Shown piece after piece: positions 38,691 through 48,055 of a stretch of DNA of 64,000 nt. The position numbers and the translations under genes were made by a program. The notes beneath the pieces are model-generated. The model had not been told where the DNA came from. It ran no database searches and was given only the letters and a program-made list of their open reading frames with translations. The DNA is from CAVYWD01 sp963772225 (GTDB lineage: Bacteria; Myxococcota; Myxococcia; Myxococcales; UBA5297), in NCBI GenBank assembly GCA_963772225.1, contig CAVYWD010000005.1, positions 563,147-627,146 of the forward strand, read 5' to 3'. Each line of letters opens with the position of its first letter. Positions within the stretch are counted from its first letter, which is position 1.

Positions 38691-41277
38691 ATGCGGTCGC
38701 AGCTCGTCGTCCCGGCGGCTCTCGCGGTCCTGCTCCTCGGCGCGTGCACGGCGCAAGAGGGAAGCGCGGGCGAGTCCGGCGCGACGGGTAACACGGGCGC
38801 GGCCGGGTGTTCTCCGCCGGCCGGCGCGACGGGCATCGGCCTCGCGGCCTCGGTGACCGTGACCGACCCGGCCAACGGCCAATACTTCACGCCGGGCGAA
38901 TCGATGCAGATCCTGATTCGCTTCGCCGACCGCTGCGATCAGGCGGTGGCCGCGACCGACCTCGAGCTGGCCAACCTCTACATCACCGGCCCGCGGCTGG
39001 GGCTCAAGACCCGGGCGGCGGTGAAGCTCCTCAACTGCATCACGGACCGGAACGCCGAGGACGACCAGCACCACTTCGTCAACCTGCAGGACCCGCACTT
39101 TCTGGACGTGGAGCAGCAGAACTTCGGCCAGGCCGAGGACGGCTCCATCGTCTTCACCACCGGCGCGGTCAGCGACGAGGCGCCGGGCACGTACACGGTT
39201 CGGTGTATGGGCCCGCACCCACGACGAAGTGGACCAGGTCTTCGGCAGTGCCTCTTTCCAGGTCGGAACGGCGGTGAAGGAGGAGTACACTTCCGGCCGC
39301 CCCGGCGTGGCCCCGGCTTGCGGCCGCTGCCACTGGGGGCCGGTCACCGGAAAGATCAACATGGGCAATTCTTTCGTCTCCCAGGACGAGAGCTCGGGCT
39401 CCGGCTCGAAGCGCCTGACCGGCCACCTGCCCGCGTACACCTACGGAAACTGGATTCTCGACCAGGCGCCCATCGAGTCCTGCCAGCACTGCCACAACCT
39501 GGACAGCTACAGCCCCAACCCCTTCGTCCAGAAGATCCACGGCGTGCACCGCGGCCACCACATGGTCAAGCCCGGCGTCGCGCACCCCGAGATCCCGGAG
39601 ATCGCCGGCGGCCTCCCGGCCGACTCGACCCTGGCGCATTACACGAACGTCTATTACCCGTCCAAGCCCGACGGCGAAAAGGACTGCGCGCTCTGCCACG
39701 TGGACGACCGCTGGAAGACCGCTCCCTCGGCGCTGGCGTGCAACGGCTGCCACGAGACGCTCGACCTGCAGGCCCTGACGCTCTCCCCGGCGCGCATCTA
39801 CGGCAAACCGGCCGCGTCGGGAGCGGCGTGCAAGTCGGACCAGGAGTGCATCGACGCCTTCACCAAATCCGCGCGCTGCGACACCGCGACCGGCAACTGC
39901 CAGGCGACCACCCACCCGGCGCTCGAAAGCAAGGCCTGCGCCGACTGCCACACTGCGGACGCGCCCGGCGAGTCGCCCATCTCGGCGCGCCACGAGATCA
40001 AGCTGCGCACGCAGGCCAAGGGCATCGTCTTCGGCCAGGTGGCCGCCTCCGGCGGCTCGGGCCCCAGCGCCTCGTTCCTGCCCGGCGACGCCGTCACCGT
40101 CCGCTTCACCCTCGCGGACAACGCCGGCAACCCCATCGACCTCACCGCTCGAAACCCGACGACCGGGGCCTACGTCTACAATTTCGACGCGGTCGTCGGC
40201 GGCCCGTCCGAGGACCGCCAGCGCCTGGTGGGGCCGCTCAACGCCTCCGCCTCGCGCACCTCGCTCACCCAGTCCGGCGGCGTCTGGACGTTGAGGCTCC
40301 CCGCGCTCCCCAACGACGGGTTGAGCCTGCCGCCGCTCAACACCACCGCCGCGGGAACGGCCAGCGCGCGCGGCACCTACGCCGTCTACCTCTACGCCGG
40401 CGACGCCCCCGGCGCAGGGCGGCTGGGCGCGGCCACCTACGAGTCGGGCAGCGCCGTGGTCAACGTCCACTACTGCCCCTCGACCGCGAGCTGCCCCGGC
40501 GAGACTCTGCGCCCGCGCCAGGTCATCCTCCGGTCGGCGTGCCAGGGCTGCCACACGCTGGTCACCGGCCATGGCGGCCTGCGCACCGACCCCGAGTCGT
40601 GCTCGCTGTGCCACACCCATGGCGCGACCGACCGGCCGGTGGGCTCGCAAGGCGCGCCGTGCGCCAAGAGCGCGGACTGCGGCGGGTACCGGGCGGACTC
40701 GACCTCTTGGGAGGAGTGCCGCGATCTCCTCGCGGCGGACGGGAAGACGCTGGGGACCGACGGCGTGCCGGACACCTGCGTGATGACCCAGTCGCCCACC
40801 GGCCCCGCCTCCATCGAGCTGACGAGCCTCATCCATTCGCTCCACTACGCGCGGCGCCGGGGCGACTACGTCAAGCCGCCGCTGCTCTCGGCCGACGTGG
40901 CGTACGTCGGGTACCAGAACCAGGTCAGCGATTTCACCGACCGGCTCTTCCCGCTGGACATGCGCAACTGCACCAAGTGCCACGCCGACTCCGGCGACGC
41001 CTGCAGCGCCGACCCGGACTGCGGCGTGGGGCAGGCGTGCAAGCGCGGGAGTTGCGTCAACGTCGCCTGGCTCGAGAACACCGGCAGCGCGCCGTGCCTG
41101 GCCTGCCACAACACGAGCTACGGGGCCGCGCACGTCCAGCTCAACATCACCCCGGACGGCGTGGAGGCCTGCGGTGCGTGCCACGGCGAGAACCGCGAGT
41201 TCTCGCCGGCCAAGGTGCACCGCATCACCTCGCCCTACGTCCCGCCGTACCCCCGCACCGCGCTGAGCGCGAATTGA
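38691..41277 (+). CDS. OmcA/MtrC-type decaheme c-type cytochrome lipoprotein, single-base frameshift
   Basis: ATG 38691 has GGAGG just upstream and opens a lipoprotein signal with LLLGAC. The first 170 residues are a beta domain (SVTVTDPANGQYFTPGE). At 39201-39203 one surplus G shifts the frame; without it TVRVWARTHDEVDQVF reads through to 41277, about 860 residues. Exactly ten CxxCH heme sites follow: CGRCH, CQHCH, CALCH, CNGCH, CADCH, CQGCH, CSLCH, CTKCH, CLACH and CGACH, with a beta domain between the fifth and sixth. This is the two-pentaheme layout of surface cytochromes that pass electrons to extracellular acceptors. It is first in a four-gene operon. Confidence 0.9.
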
Positions 41278-41297
41278 CCTCGCGAAAAGAGAGCCCG

Positions 41298-42554
41298 ATG
41301 CGCCCTTCTCGCCCCCGAACCCGCCGCGCCCCGCGCCTGTTCGCGCTGGGCCTGGCCGCGCTGGCCGGGTGCTCCTCGAGCCCCGAGGTGAAGCCCATTC
41401 TCGTCGACGTCTTCCTCTCCACCGCGGCAAACCAGATGGAGAAGACCCCCTCCGAGCCGCTGCAGGTCGCGGTCAACGACATCAATGCCGCGGGCGGGGT
41501 GGGGGGCCAGGAGCTGCAGATCTGGCTGCACGACGAATCCGCGGCCAAGGCCCTGGCCGACGCCGCGGCGCTGAGGGACCGGGGCGTGGGCGTGCTCTTC
41601 GCGGGCCCCAGCGACATCGCCGCGCCGCTCGTCCGCGAGCTCGCCGCCCCCTCGAAGATCTTCCTGTTCGGCATCACCAGCGCCGACCCGTCCTTGTTCA
41701 CCGACCTCGTCCCGTCGGCGGGCGGGAACTTCGCGGCGACGTCCTACACCTCCGCCGGCGGGGCCAAGAAGCTGGCGCAGATGGTCTACGACGCGGGGGT
41801 CCGGCGGGTGGGCCTGCTTTGCGCTGAGGACGGCATCGGCCCCGGGTACGCGCAGGCCTTCACCCAGGCCTTCCAGAGCGCGGGCGGCGCGCTGACCGGC
41901 GACCCGCCCGCACCGCAAATCATCCCGGCGGGCGACGTGCAGGCGAGCTACAAGAGCCAGCTCGCCCAGGCGGCCGACGGCGCGAGCCGCGTCGGCGGGC
42001 TGCCCGCGGTGGTGGCGGTGACCAGCGCCGAGGCGTTCAAGGTGCTCTTGAGCGACTCGGCCCAGCTCCCGGTGCACTGGTTCGGCGCCCACACCGTGCG
42101 CGAGCGGGGCGTGCTCGACGAGCACCCGGAGACCGCCGAGGGGATGCAGGGCGTGGTGCCGGCGCACGCGCGCGGCGCGGCCTTCAGCGCCTACCTGGCG
42201 AGCTTCGCCAAGAGCTTTCCGGACAAAGACCCCATCGCCACCTGGTCCCCCAACGCCTACGACGCGATGGTGGTCTACGCGCTGGCGCTGGCGCGCGCGG
42301 GCGGGGGGACGCCGACGGCAAACGGCGTGAAAGCGAACCTCCGGAAGGTCGCCAACGCGGGCATCGGAAAGAAGGTCATCGGCCCGGCCGACCTGGCCAC
42401 GGCGCTGCCCGCGCTCTTTGCCGGCGGCGACGTCGACTACCAAGGCCCGTCCGGCGCGGTGGACTTCAGCCCCCAGGGTCAGGCCATCGGCAACTGGAGC
42501 GGGTTCCGCGTGGCGGGCGGGCAGTTCATTTATGAGGGAGATTCCAATTATTAG
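41298..42554 (+). CDS. ABC-type periplasmic substrate-binding lipoprotein (Leu/Ile/Val-binding-like fold)
   Basis: ATG 41298 gives 418 residues. The lipobox LAGC places the lipidated Cys at residue 25. The body is a type I periplasmic-binding fold: LQVAVNDINAAGGVGGQELQ near the start, DAAALRDRGVGVLFAGPSD, then AAPLVRELAAPSKIFLFG, YDAGVRRVGLLCAEDG and WSPNAYDAMVVYALALARAG near the end. Such proteins bind amino acids or other small molecules for uptake or sensing. No ABC permease or ATPase is nearby, so here it may serve the adjacent receptor or kinase rather than an ABC importer. It begins 20 bp after the cytochrome and overlaps the receptor start. Confidence 0.88.
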   Translation: MRPSRPRTRRAPRLFALGLAALAGCSSSPEVKPILVDVFLSTAANQMEKTPSEPLQVAVNDINAAGGVGGQELQIWLHDESAAKALADAAALRDRGVGVLFAGPSDIAAPLVRELAAPSKIFLFGITSADPSLFTDLVPSAGGNFAATSYTSAGGAKKLAQMVYDAGVRRVGLLCAEDGIGPGYAQAFTQAFQSAGGALTGDPPAPQIIPAGDVQASYKSQLAQAADGASRVGGLPAVVAVTSAEAFKVLLSDSAQLPVHWFGAHTVRERGVLDEHPETAEGMQGVVPAHARGAAFSAYLASFAKSFPDKDPIATWSPNAYDAMVVYALALARAGGGTPTANGVKANLRKVANAGIGKKVIGPADLATALPALFAGGDVDYQGPSGAVDFSPQGQAIGNWSGFRVAGGQFIYEGDSNY

Positions 42555-44916
42555 TTCTTCTTTTTGGAGTGCCCTTGCCCGGGTCGCCCGAAGCGCCGCG
42601 CGCCCTTGCGCGGTCGCCGCGTCGCTCTGGGTCGGCGGGGCGGCGCTCGCCGCCGAGCCCGAGCCGACGCCGCCCTGGCCCGAGCCGCCGGCCCCGGAGA
42701 GCATCGAGGCTGCGCCGCTCAGGCCCGAGCCGCCGGCTCCGGAGAGCATCGAGGCCGCGCCGGCGTCGCCGCCCTCGGGCGAGGACGGCCCCGACCTGGA
42801 GATCGAGGACGACCTGCGCAGCCGCGTTGTGACCGCGGCGGCGAAGCGCGAGCAGACCGTGCCCAACGCGCCCGGCGTGGTCGAGGTGATCACCTCCGAG
42901 GAGATCGCCCGGGCCGGGTACCGGTCCGTGGGCGACGCGCTCAAGCCGCTCGCCGGCATCGTGGTGTACGACGACGGGGTGTTCCAGAACGTCGGCGTGC
43001 GAGGCATCTTCGGCGGCGAGCGCGCCGGCAGCCGCATCGTCAAGGTCCTCATCGACGGCCAGTCGGTGGCCTACCGCCCCAGCTCGGCCAACTTTCTCGG
43101 GCCCGAGATGGTGCCCATCGAGCTGGTCGAGCGCATCGAGATCATCCGCGGCCCGGGCTCGGTGCTCTACGGCGCCAACGCGTTCCTGGGCGGCATCAAC
43201 GTGGTGACCAAGAGCGCCTCGGCCTTCGTCCCATCCGAGGCGTTCAAAGCCGCGCAGGGCGTGGGGCTCGTCGCGCGCGGCGGCATCGGCGCAGGCCAGC
43301 CCAGCGGCGCCGTCGCCGGGGCCGGCGCGCCCAGCGCCCCGGGCCTGGGGGGCTTCGGCGAGCTCGCCGCGGGCGCGCAGGCCGGCGGCCTGGAGGTGGT
43401 GGGCGGCGCGACGCGCCTGCGCGACGACCGGTCGGGGCTCGCGCTGCCGGCCTCCAGCCCGCGGTACAGCCTGGCCGGGCAGGACCTCTACAGCCGCGGC
43501 GACGTGGCGCAGCCCACCAGCGCCTACGCGCGGGTGAGCTACAGCTCTCCGGAGGTCGGCCGCCTGCGGGTGTTCGGGGTCTACCAGCAGCTGAGCTGCC
43601 AAGGCGAGTTCCAGGACCGAAACACGCTCAGCCACGACAACACCGTGGCGCTGACCAACGCGGTCGCCCGCGCGGACCTGGAGCGGCGGCTGGGGAGCGG
43701 GATGATTCTGAGGCTCTTCGGGGCCTTCTCGGCGGGCGGGCCCTCGGACCACTACGCGGTAAAGGGGACCGACGCGGGCACGGGCCTGAGGCTCGACGAG
43801 GGTTACCGCGCGGTCGACTCGGGCGCCGAGGTCCAGGCGGAGGCGGGGCGTTGGCTGCAGCTCCTGGCGGGCGCCGACTTCACCTGGGACGAGGAGAAGC
43901 GGCCGGTGGCGCTCCAGACGACCCTGGCCGACTCGGTCGACGCGGTCAGCGGGGCGGCAGCGGTCGTGGCGGGCACGCCGGGGAAGGTCCCTTTTCGCAA
44001 CGCCGGGGCCTACGCCCTGGCGACGCTGACGCCCTTCTACGCTCTCGAGGGCTCGCTCGCGCGCGACCTGGGCCTCACCGCCGGCGCGCGGTACGACGCG
44101 AACTCGGTGTACGGCGCGAGCGCGAGCTGGCGCGGCGGGCTCGTGCTTCCCCTGGGCGAGCAGTGGTACGTCAAGGCGTTGGGGGGCAGCTCCTTCAAGG
44201 GCCCGTCGGCGGAGGAGCTGTACGGCGTCGCGCTGCTCCCGGGCGACCCCGCCGGCAACGCCTCCCTCACGCCGCAGACCGCGCTCACCGCCGAGGGCGT
44301 GGTGGGCTTCAGTCCTTCGCGATACTTCGCCGCCTCGGCGGTCGCATACTACAGCGACGTCCGCGACCAAATCCGGTATCAAGCGACCGTGGGAAATGGC
44401 GACCCCAAGGTGCCGCAGAACGTGACCCGGCAGCAGACCGGGGGCGTGGAGCTGCAGATGCGCGTCGCGAAGCCTTTGGACCGCTGGACGCTGGGCGGCT
44501 TCGCCAACGCGACCTTCCTCAACACCTCCGTGGACCGGACCGTGGGCCCGAGCCGGGCGACGGTCAGCGTTCGGCCGGACCTCTACCCGCCCTACACCGC
44601 GAACGTCGGCGCCGACATCCGCCACCGGCCGAGCTACCTGGGGCTCAACCTCGAAGGGCGCCTCCTGGGGCCGCGGCCTTGCTCCAGCGAGAACGAGGTC
44701 CAGAACCGCCTGCAGAGCTACGACCTGCCGCCGGTCTTCACCCTGGACGCCGCGCTCTCCACCGACCCCATCGCCCTGGGGGCGCGACTGCGCTTCCGGG
44801 CACAGGTGCGGGTCGCCAACCTGTTCAACGCGCAGTACGCCTTGCCCGGCTTCTACGGCTACGACATCCCTGGGCGTCCGCGCACTTTCTCCGGCTCGCT
44901 GGAGATGGCGTTTTAG
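42532..44916 (+). CDS. TonB-dependent outer-membrane receptor
   Basis: ATG 42532 lies inside the end of the preceding gene (23-bp overlap) and gives 794 residues with a signal peptide ending about ALAA. A twice-repeated PEPPAPESIEAAP stretch follows. The plug domain has VVTAAAKREQTVPNAPGVVEVI, RGPGSVLYGANAFLGGINVV and VRGIFGGERAGSRIVKVLIDG. The beta-barrel ends in an aromatic (SGSLEMAF). Receptors of this class import iron complexes, cobalamin or other large ligands using the TonB system. The ligand is unknown. Its pairing with a surface cytochrome suggests a metal or redox compound, which is inference. Confidence 0.93.
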   Translation: MREIPIISSSFWSALARVARSAARPCAVAASLWVGGAALAAEPEPTPPWPEPPAPESIEAAPLRPEPPAPESIEAAPASPPSGEDGPDLEIEDDLRSRVVTAAAKREQTVPNAPGVVEVITSEEIARAGYRSVGDALKPLAGIVVYDDGVFQNVGVRGIFGGERAGSRIVKVLIDGQSVAYRPSSANFLGPEMVPIELVERIEIIRGPGSVLYGANAFLGGINVVTKSASAFVPSEAFKAAQGVGLVARGGIGAGQPSGAVAGAGAPSAPGLGGFGELAAGAQAGGLEVVGGATRLRDDRSGLALPASSPRYSLAGQDLYSRGDVAQPTSAYARVSYSSPEVGRLRVFGVYQQLSCQGEFQDRNTLSHDNTVALTNAVARADLERRLGSGMILRLFGAFSAGGPSDHYAVKGTDAGTGLRLDEGYRAVDSGAEVQAEAGRWLQLLAGADFTWDEEKRPVALQTTLADSVDAVSGAAAVVAGTPGKVPFRNAGAYALATLTPFYALEGSLARDLGLTAGARYDANSVYGASASWRGGLVLPLGEQWYVKALGGSSFKGPSAEELYGVALLPGDPAGNASLTPQTALTAEGVVGFSPSRYFAASAVAYYSDVRDQIRYQATVGNGDPKVPQNVTRQQTGGVELQMRVAKPLDRWTLGGFANATFLNTSVDRTVGPSRATVSVRPDLYPPYTANVGADIRHRPSYLGLNLEGRLLGPRPCSSENEVQNRLQSYDLPPVFTLDAALSTDPIALGARLRFRAQVRVANLFNAQYALPGFYGYDIPGRPRTFSGSLEMAF

Positions 44917-44934
44917 CGGAAAGGCTGCAAAGCC

Positions 44935-47439
44935 ATGCAGGGATTCGCCAGGGTTCCGAATTCGGAGATCCGCTTCGGCAAGTACAGCGTCGTCCAGAAG
45001 ATCGGCACGGGCGGCATGGCCGAGGTGTTCAAGTGCCGGCTGTCGGGCATCGGCGGCTTCGACAAGGTGCTGGTCGTCAAGCGCATCAAGCCCGAGCTCT
45101 TGAGCGAGCCCGAGTTCATCAAGATGTTCCTCGACGAGGCGCGGGTCGCCGCGTTCCTGAGCCACCCGAACATCGTCCAGATCTTCGAGGTCGATCAGTT
45201 CGAGGGCACTCCGTACATCGCCATGGAGTACGTGCGCGGCCCGACGCTCTTCGCGCTGCTGCGGCGGGCGAAGGTGGCGCGGCGCCTCGACGCGGGGCAC
45301 GCCGCGCGCGTCCTCGCCGGCGTCTGCGAGGGGCTCCACCACGCGCACTGCGCGTGCGACGCCGACGGCCAGCCGCTGAGCATTGTGCACCGCGACGTGA
45401 GCCCGCACAACGTCATCGTCTCCTACGAGGGCATGCCCAAGCTCCTCGACTTCGGCGTCGCGCGGGCGCGGGGCCGCCAGACGGCCACCGATGCCGGGAC
45501 GCTCAAGGGCAAGCTGCGCTACATGGCGCCGGAGCAGCTGCGCGGCGGGGTCGTCGACCAGCGGGCGGACGTGTTCGGCGTGGGCGTGTGCCTCTTCGAG
45601 GCGGCGACCGGCGAACCGCCGTACCTGACCAAGACCGACGCCGAGGTGATCCACGACGTGTTCAACGGGCTCTCGGCCCTGCCGGATCGCTTCCCCGACG
45701 GCTTCCCCGAGCCGCTGGAGCAGATCATCCGCTGGGCGGCGGAGCCCGACGTCGAGCGGCGCTGCCCGTCCGCCTACGACTTGCATGCGGTGCTCGAGGA
45801 CTTCCTGGCCACGGGGTCCTGCGCCTCGAGCCAGAAGGACGTCGCGGCGTGGCTGGCGGAGCTCTTCGTGGGGCCCGCCGGCGAGTCCATGCCGGGGCTC
45901 TACGGGCTCACGCCTTCTTCCAGGGCGGCCTACTCGTCCAGCTCGCTGTCGCGCAGGGCGGCCATGAGCGGCTCGCTGCCCGGCGCCGCGGTGCGGGGAG
46001 GGAGCGGCAAGGGGCCCGGGCCCGTCCCGCCGGCCATGGCCGCGCCCCCCGCCCAGCCGGCGCCCGCTCCGTCGGCGCCTGCTCCGTCGGCGCCAAGTGC
46101 CGCGCCCGCGCCCGCAGCGGCGCCTGCCGCACCTCCTTCGCCCGCGCAGCCGGATGCCTCAGAGGACGCGGGCCGCGCGCTGGCGGCGGTGTCCCGGACC
46201 CGGCGGAACCGAGCGCTCGCCGGAGTGGGCGCCGCCGCGGTGGCGGCCGCGCTCCTGGCGGTGTGGCTCTCGCGCGGCCGAGGTGGCTCGCCCCGCGCGC
46301 CGGAGGAGCCTCGCGCCGCGGCATCGGCGGCGGGCCCTGCGGCGCCCAGCGCCGACGAGGCCGCCGCGCGCACCTACATGGAAGAGATCGAGCGGCTCGC
46401 GGCGGGGCGGCGCTTCGCCCCAGCGCTGGAGCTGTTGGGCAAGGCGCGCGCCCTGAAGTTCTCCGACCCGGAGCTGAACATCCGCCTCTCCAAGCTGAGC
46501 GATTCGCTGGAGCGCGATGCCCTGCTCGCGCGGGCGCAGAAGCAGCTCGCGGACGGCGCGGTGGCCGAGGCGGTCGAGCAGGCCAGGCTCGTGCTCAATC
46601 GCGATCCGGAGAACGCCGAGGCCGCGCGGATCATCGCCGCCTCCCGCGAGGCGAGAGAGGCCGAGCCGCGGGTGGGCGCGCCCGTCGCCGCGGCCGGCGC
46701 CGCGCGCCCCAAGGCCGAGCCGCCGAAGGCGCGCGACGGCAAGCTCTCGGTGGCGAGCGAGCCCGCGGGGGTCGTGTACCTCGACGACGAGCCCATTGGG
46801 AGCGCGCCCGTCCGCGGGCGGGCAGTGCGCGAGGGGCGCCACCACCTCGAGGTTCGCCTGGAAGGCTATCTGCCGGCGGACCGGACGGTGGAGATCGCCC
46901 CGGGCAAGGAGAGCGCCGTCGCCCTCAACCTCGCCCCGGTCCCTCGTCTGCACCTCGCATCGCTGGAGCCAGTCGCGCTGGCCGAGCCCGTCCCGGACGC
47001 GCCTGCGGCCAGGGCCGAGGTGGCGCCCGCGCCCAAGGCGGAGGAAGCCGCTGCGCCCAAGGCGAAGCCTTCCGCAGCGCCGGCCGCCCCCGCGCGCGTG
47101 GCACCGGCGCGCGCCGCCGCGGCGGCCCGCCGGCCGACGCAGCTCCCCAAGCGATATTCGGCGGCCTCGACCAAGGACCTGGTGCAGGCGCTCCAGGTCG
47201 TCGAGAACCAGGCCATCGCCGACGGGGCGCCGGCCGAGGTCGCGCGCGACGTGACCTTCCCCTTGCGGCAGGAGCTCGCCAAGCGCATCGGCCCGAGCGA
47301 GCCCGTCGAGCTCTACCCGCGGGCGGTGTACGCCTTCATCGTCGACGCGGCGGCCAAGGGCGCCGCGCGCGGCGAGCTCGCGGCCCAGCTCCGCAGCGCC
47401 CAGCTCTCGGGGAAGCTGGCGGCGAGCGCGGACCGGTAG
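44935..47439 (+). CDS. Ser/Thr protein kinase with PEGA domain
   Basis: The 834-residue protein has a complete kinase domain: glycine loop GTGGMAEV (24-31), K49 in VVKR, VHRDVSPHN with the catalytic Asp (HRD 152-154), DFG (172-174) and MAPEQL. A long Pro/Ala/Ser linker leads to one membrane helix (about 425-445, AGVGAAAVAAALLAVWL). The C-terminal part has TPR-like helices and a PEGA domain (LSVASEPAGVVYLDDEPIGSAPV). This is the Hanks-type layout common in myxobacteria: cytoplasmic kinase, extracytoplasmic sensor. It starts 18 bp after the receptor, so it may sense or report on that system. Confidence 0.94.
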   Translation: MQGFARVPNSEIRFGKYSVVQKIGTGGMAEVFKCRLSGIGGFDKVLVVKRIKPELLSEPEFIKMFLDEARVAAFLSHPNIVQIFEVDQFEGTPYIAMEYVRGPTLFALLRRAKVARRLDAGHAARVLAGVCEGLHHAHCACDADGQPLSIVHRDVSPHNVIVSYEGMPKLLDFGVARARGRQTATDAGTLKGKLRYMAPEQLRGGVVDQRADVFGVGVCLFEAATGEPPYLTKTDAEVIHDVFNGLSALPDRFPDGFPEPLEQIIRWAAEPDVERRCPSAYDLHAVLEDFLATGSCASSQKDVAAWLAELFVGPAGESMPGLYGLTPSSRAAYSSSSLSRRAAMSGSLPGAAVRGGSGKGPGPVPPAMAAPPAQPAPAPSAPAPSAPSAAPAPAAAPAAPPSPAQPDASEDAGRALAAVSRTRRNRALAGVGAAAVAAALLAVWLSRGRGGSPRAPEEPRAAASAAGPAAPSADEAAARTYMEEIERLAAGRRFAPALELLGKARALKFSDPELNIRLSKLSDSLERDALLARAQKQLADGAVAEAVEQARLVLNRDPENAEAARIIAASREAREAEPRVGAPVAAAGAARPKAEPPKARDGKLSVASEPAGVVYLDDEPIGSAPVRGRAVREGRHHLEVRLEGYLPADRTVEIAPGKESAVALNLAPVPRLHLASLEPVALAEPVPDAPAARAEVAPAPKAEEAAAPKAKPSAAPAAPARVAPARAAAAARRPTQLPKRYSAASTKDLVQALQVVENQAIADGAPAEVARDVTFPLRQELAKRIGPSEPVELYPRAVYAFIVDAAAKGAARGELAAQLRSAQLSGKLAASADR

Positions 47440-47443
47440 TGAG

Positions 47444-48055
47444 TCAGTCGTCGCGGGGCTCCGCGGCGAGGTCGTCGCAAACGCGCGCCCAGCGCTCGCC
47501 GTCGGGCTTGAATACGCCGGCCACCTTCAGCATGGAGCGTGAGCACCGCGGATGGCTCTCCTGATTCGGGAAGAGGCGGACGTCGAATACGCGAGTTTCG
47601 CACCCGAAGAGGAGTCGGCAGACCGGCGCGCCCTCGAAGTTGTCGCTGTGGAACTCGCCCAGGGTCACCTGCGGAAGGCTGTGGCGCAGCCCGCCGACAA
47701 TGCTGGTGTGGCCATAGGCCGAAGGGTCTTGCGGCAGGTCGGCGATCTTGGTGTCGGCGGAGGAGTTGACGAACAGGGTGATGCAGTCGCGCGTCCCGGG
47801 CGTCATGAAGAGGTGCTGGCCGTAGAAGCCGGTGAGCGTGTCGCGAAAGGCGCGGTGCTCTGGCTTGGGGTTGCACTCGATCACGATGAGCAAATCCAGC
47901 TGCTGGCGTTGCTGGAAGTAGAGCCGATTGGCGCGCTCCACCAGCTCCAGCACGTTCGAGCGAAAGAGGTCTCGGTGGACATAGTCGAAGCAGAATGCCG
48001 GGTCGGTCTTGGCGGTCCCCGGTGACCCTGGTGAGGTCGGCGGTGCCCGCTTCAT
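47444..48055 (-). CDS. Unknown protein coupled to gluQRS
   Basis: ATG 48055 overlaps the gluQRS stop in an ATGA junction (203 residues). An apparent larger frame that fuses it to the upstream gene is an overlap artefact. Recognisable segments are FCFDYVHRDLFRSNVLELVE, a DLLIVIECNPKPEHRAF strand with NPKPE, GYGQHLFMTPG, and Cys residues in PVCRLLFGCETRVF. The protein has no signal peptide or membrane helix. I do not recognise the family. Translational coupling to gluQRS suggests a shared condition rather than a shared pathway. It converges with the kinase gene. Confidence 0.78.
   Translation of the reverse strand: MKRAPPTSPGSPGTAKTDPAFCFDYVHRDLFRSNVLELVERANRLYFQQRQQLDLLIVIECNPKPEHRAFRDTLTGFYGQHLFMTPGTRDCITLFVNSSADTKIADLPQDPSAYGHTSIVGGLRHSLPQVTLGEFHSDNFEGAPVCRLLFGCETRVFDVRLFPNQESHPRCSRSMLKVAGVFKPDGERWARVCDDLAAEPRDD

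Noticed and set aside
38556..42554. A single protein joining the cytochrome N-terminus to the substrate-binding protein
   Set aside because: The apparent fusion exists only because the cytochrome frame is shifted at 39201. The part between is noncoding in that frame, and the substrate-binding protein has its own start and lipobox.
42526..45786. Long open frame on the minus strand opposite the receptor and kinase genes
   Set aside because: It is antisense to two clear genes with conserved motifs, is Arg/Ala/Gly-rich, and arises from high third-position GC.
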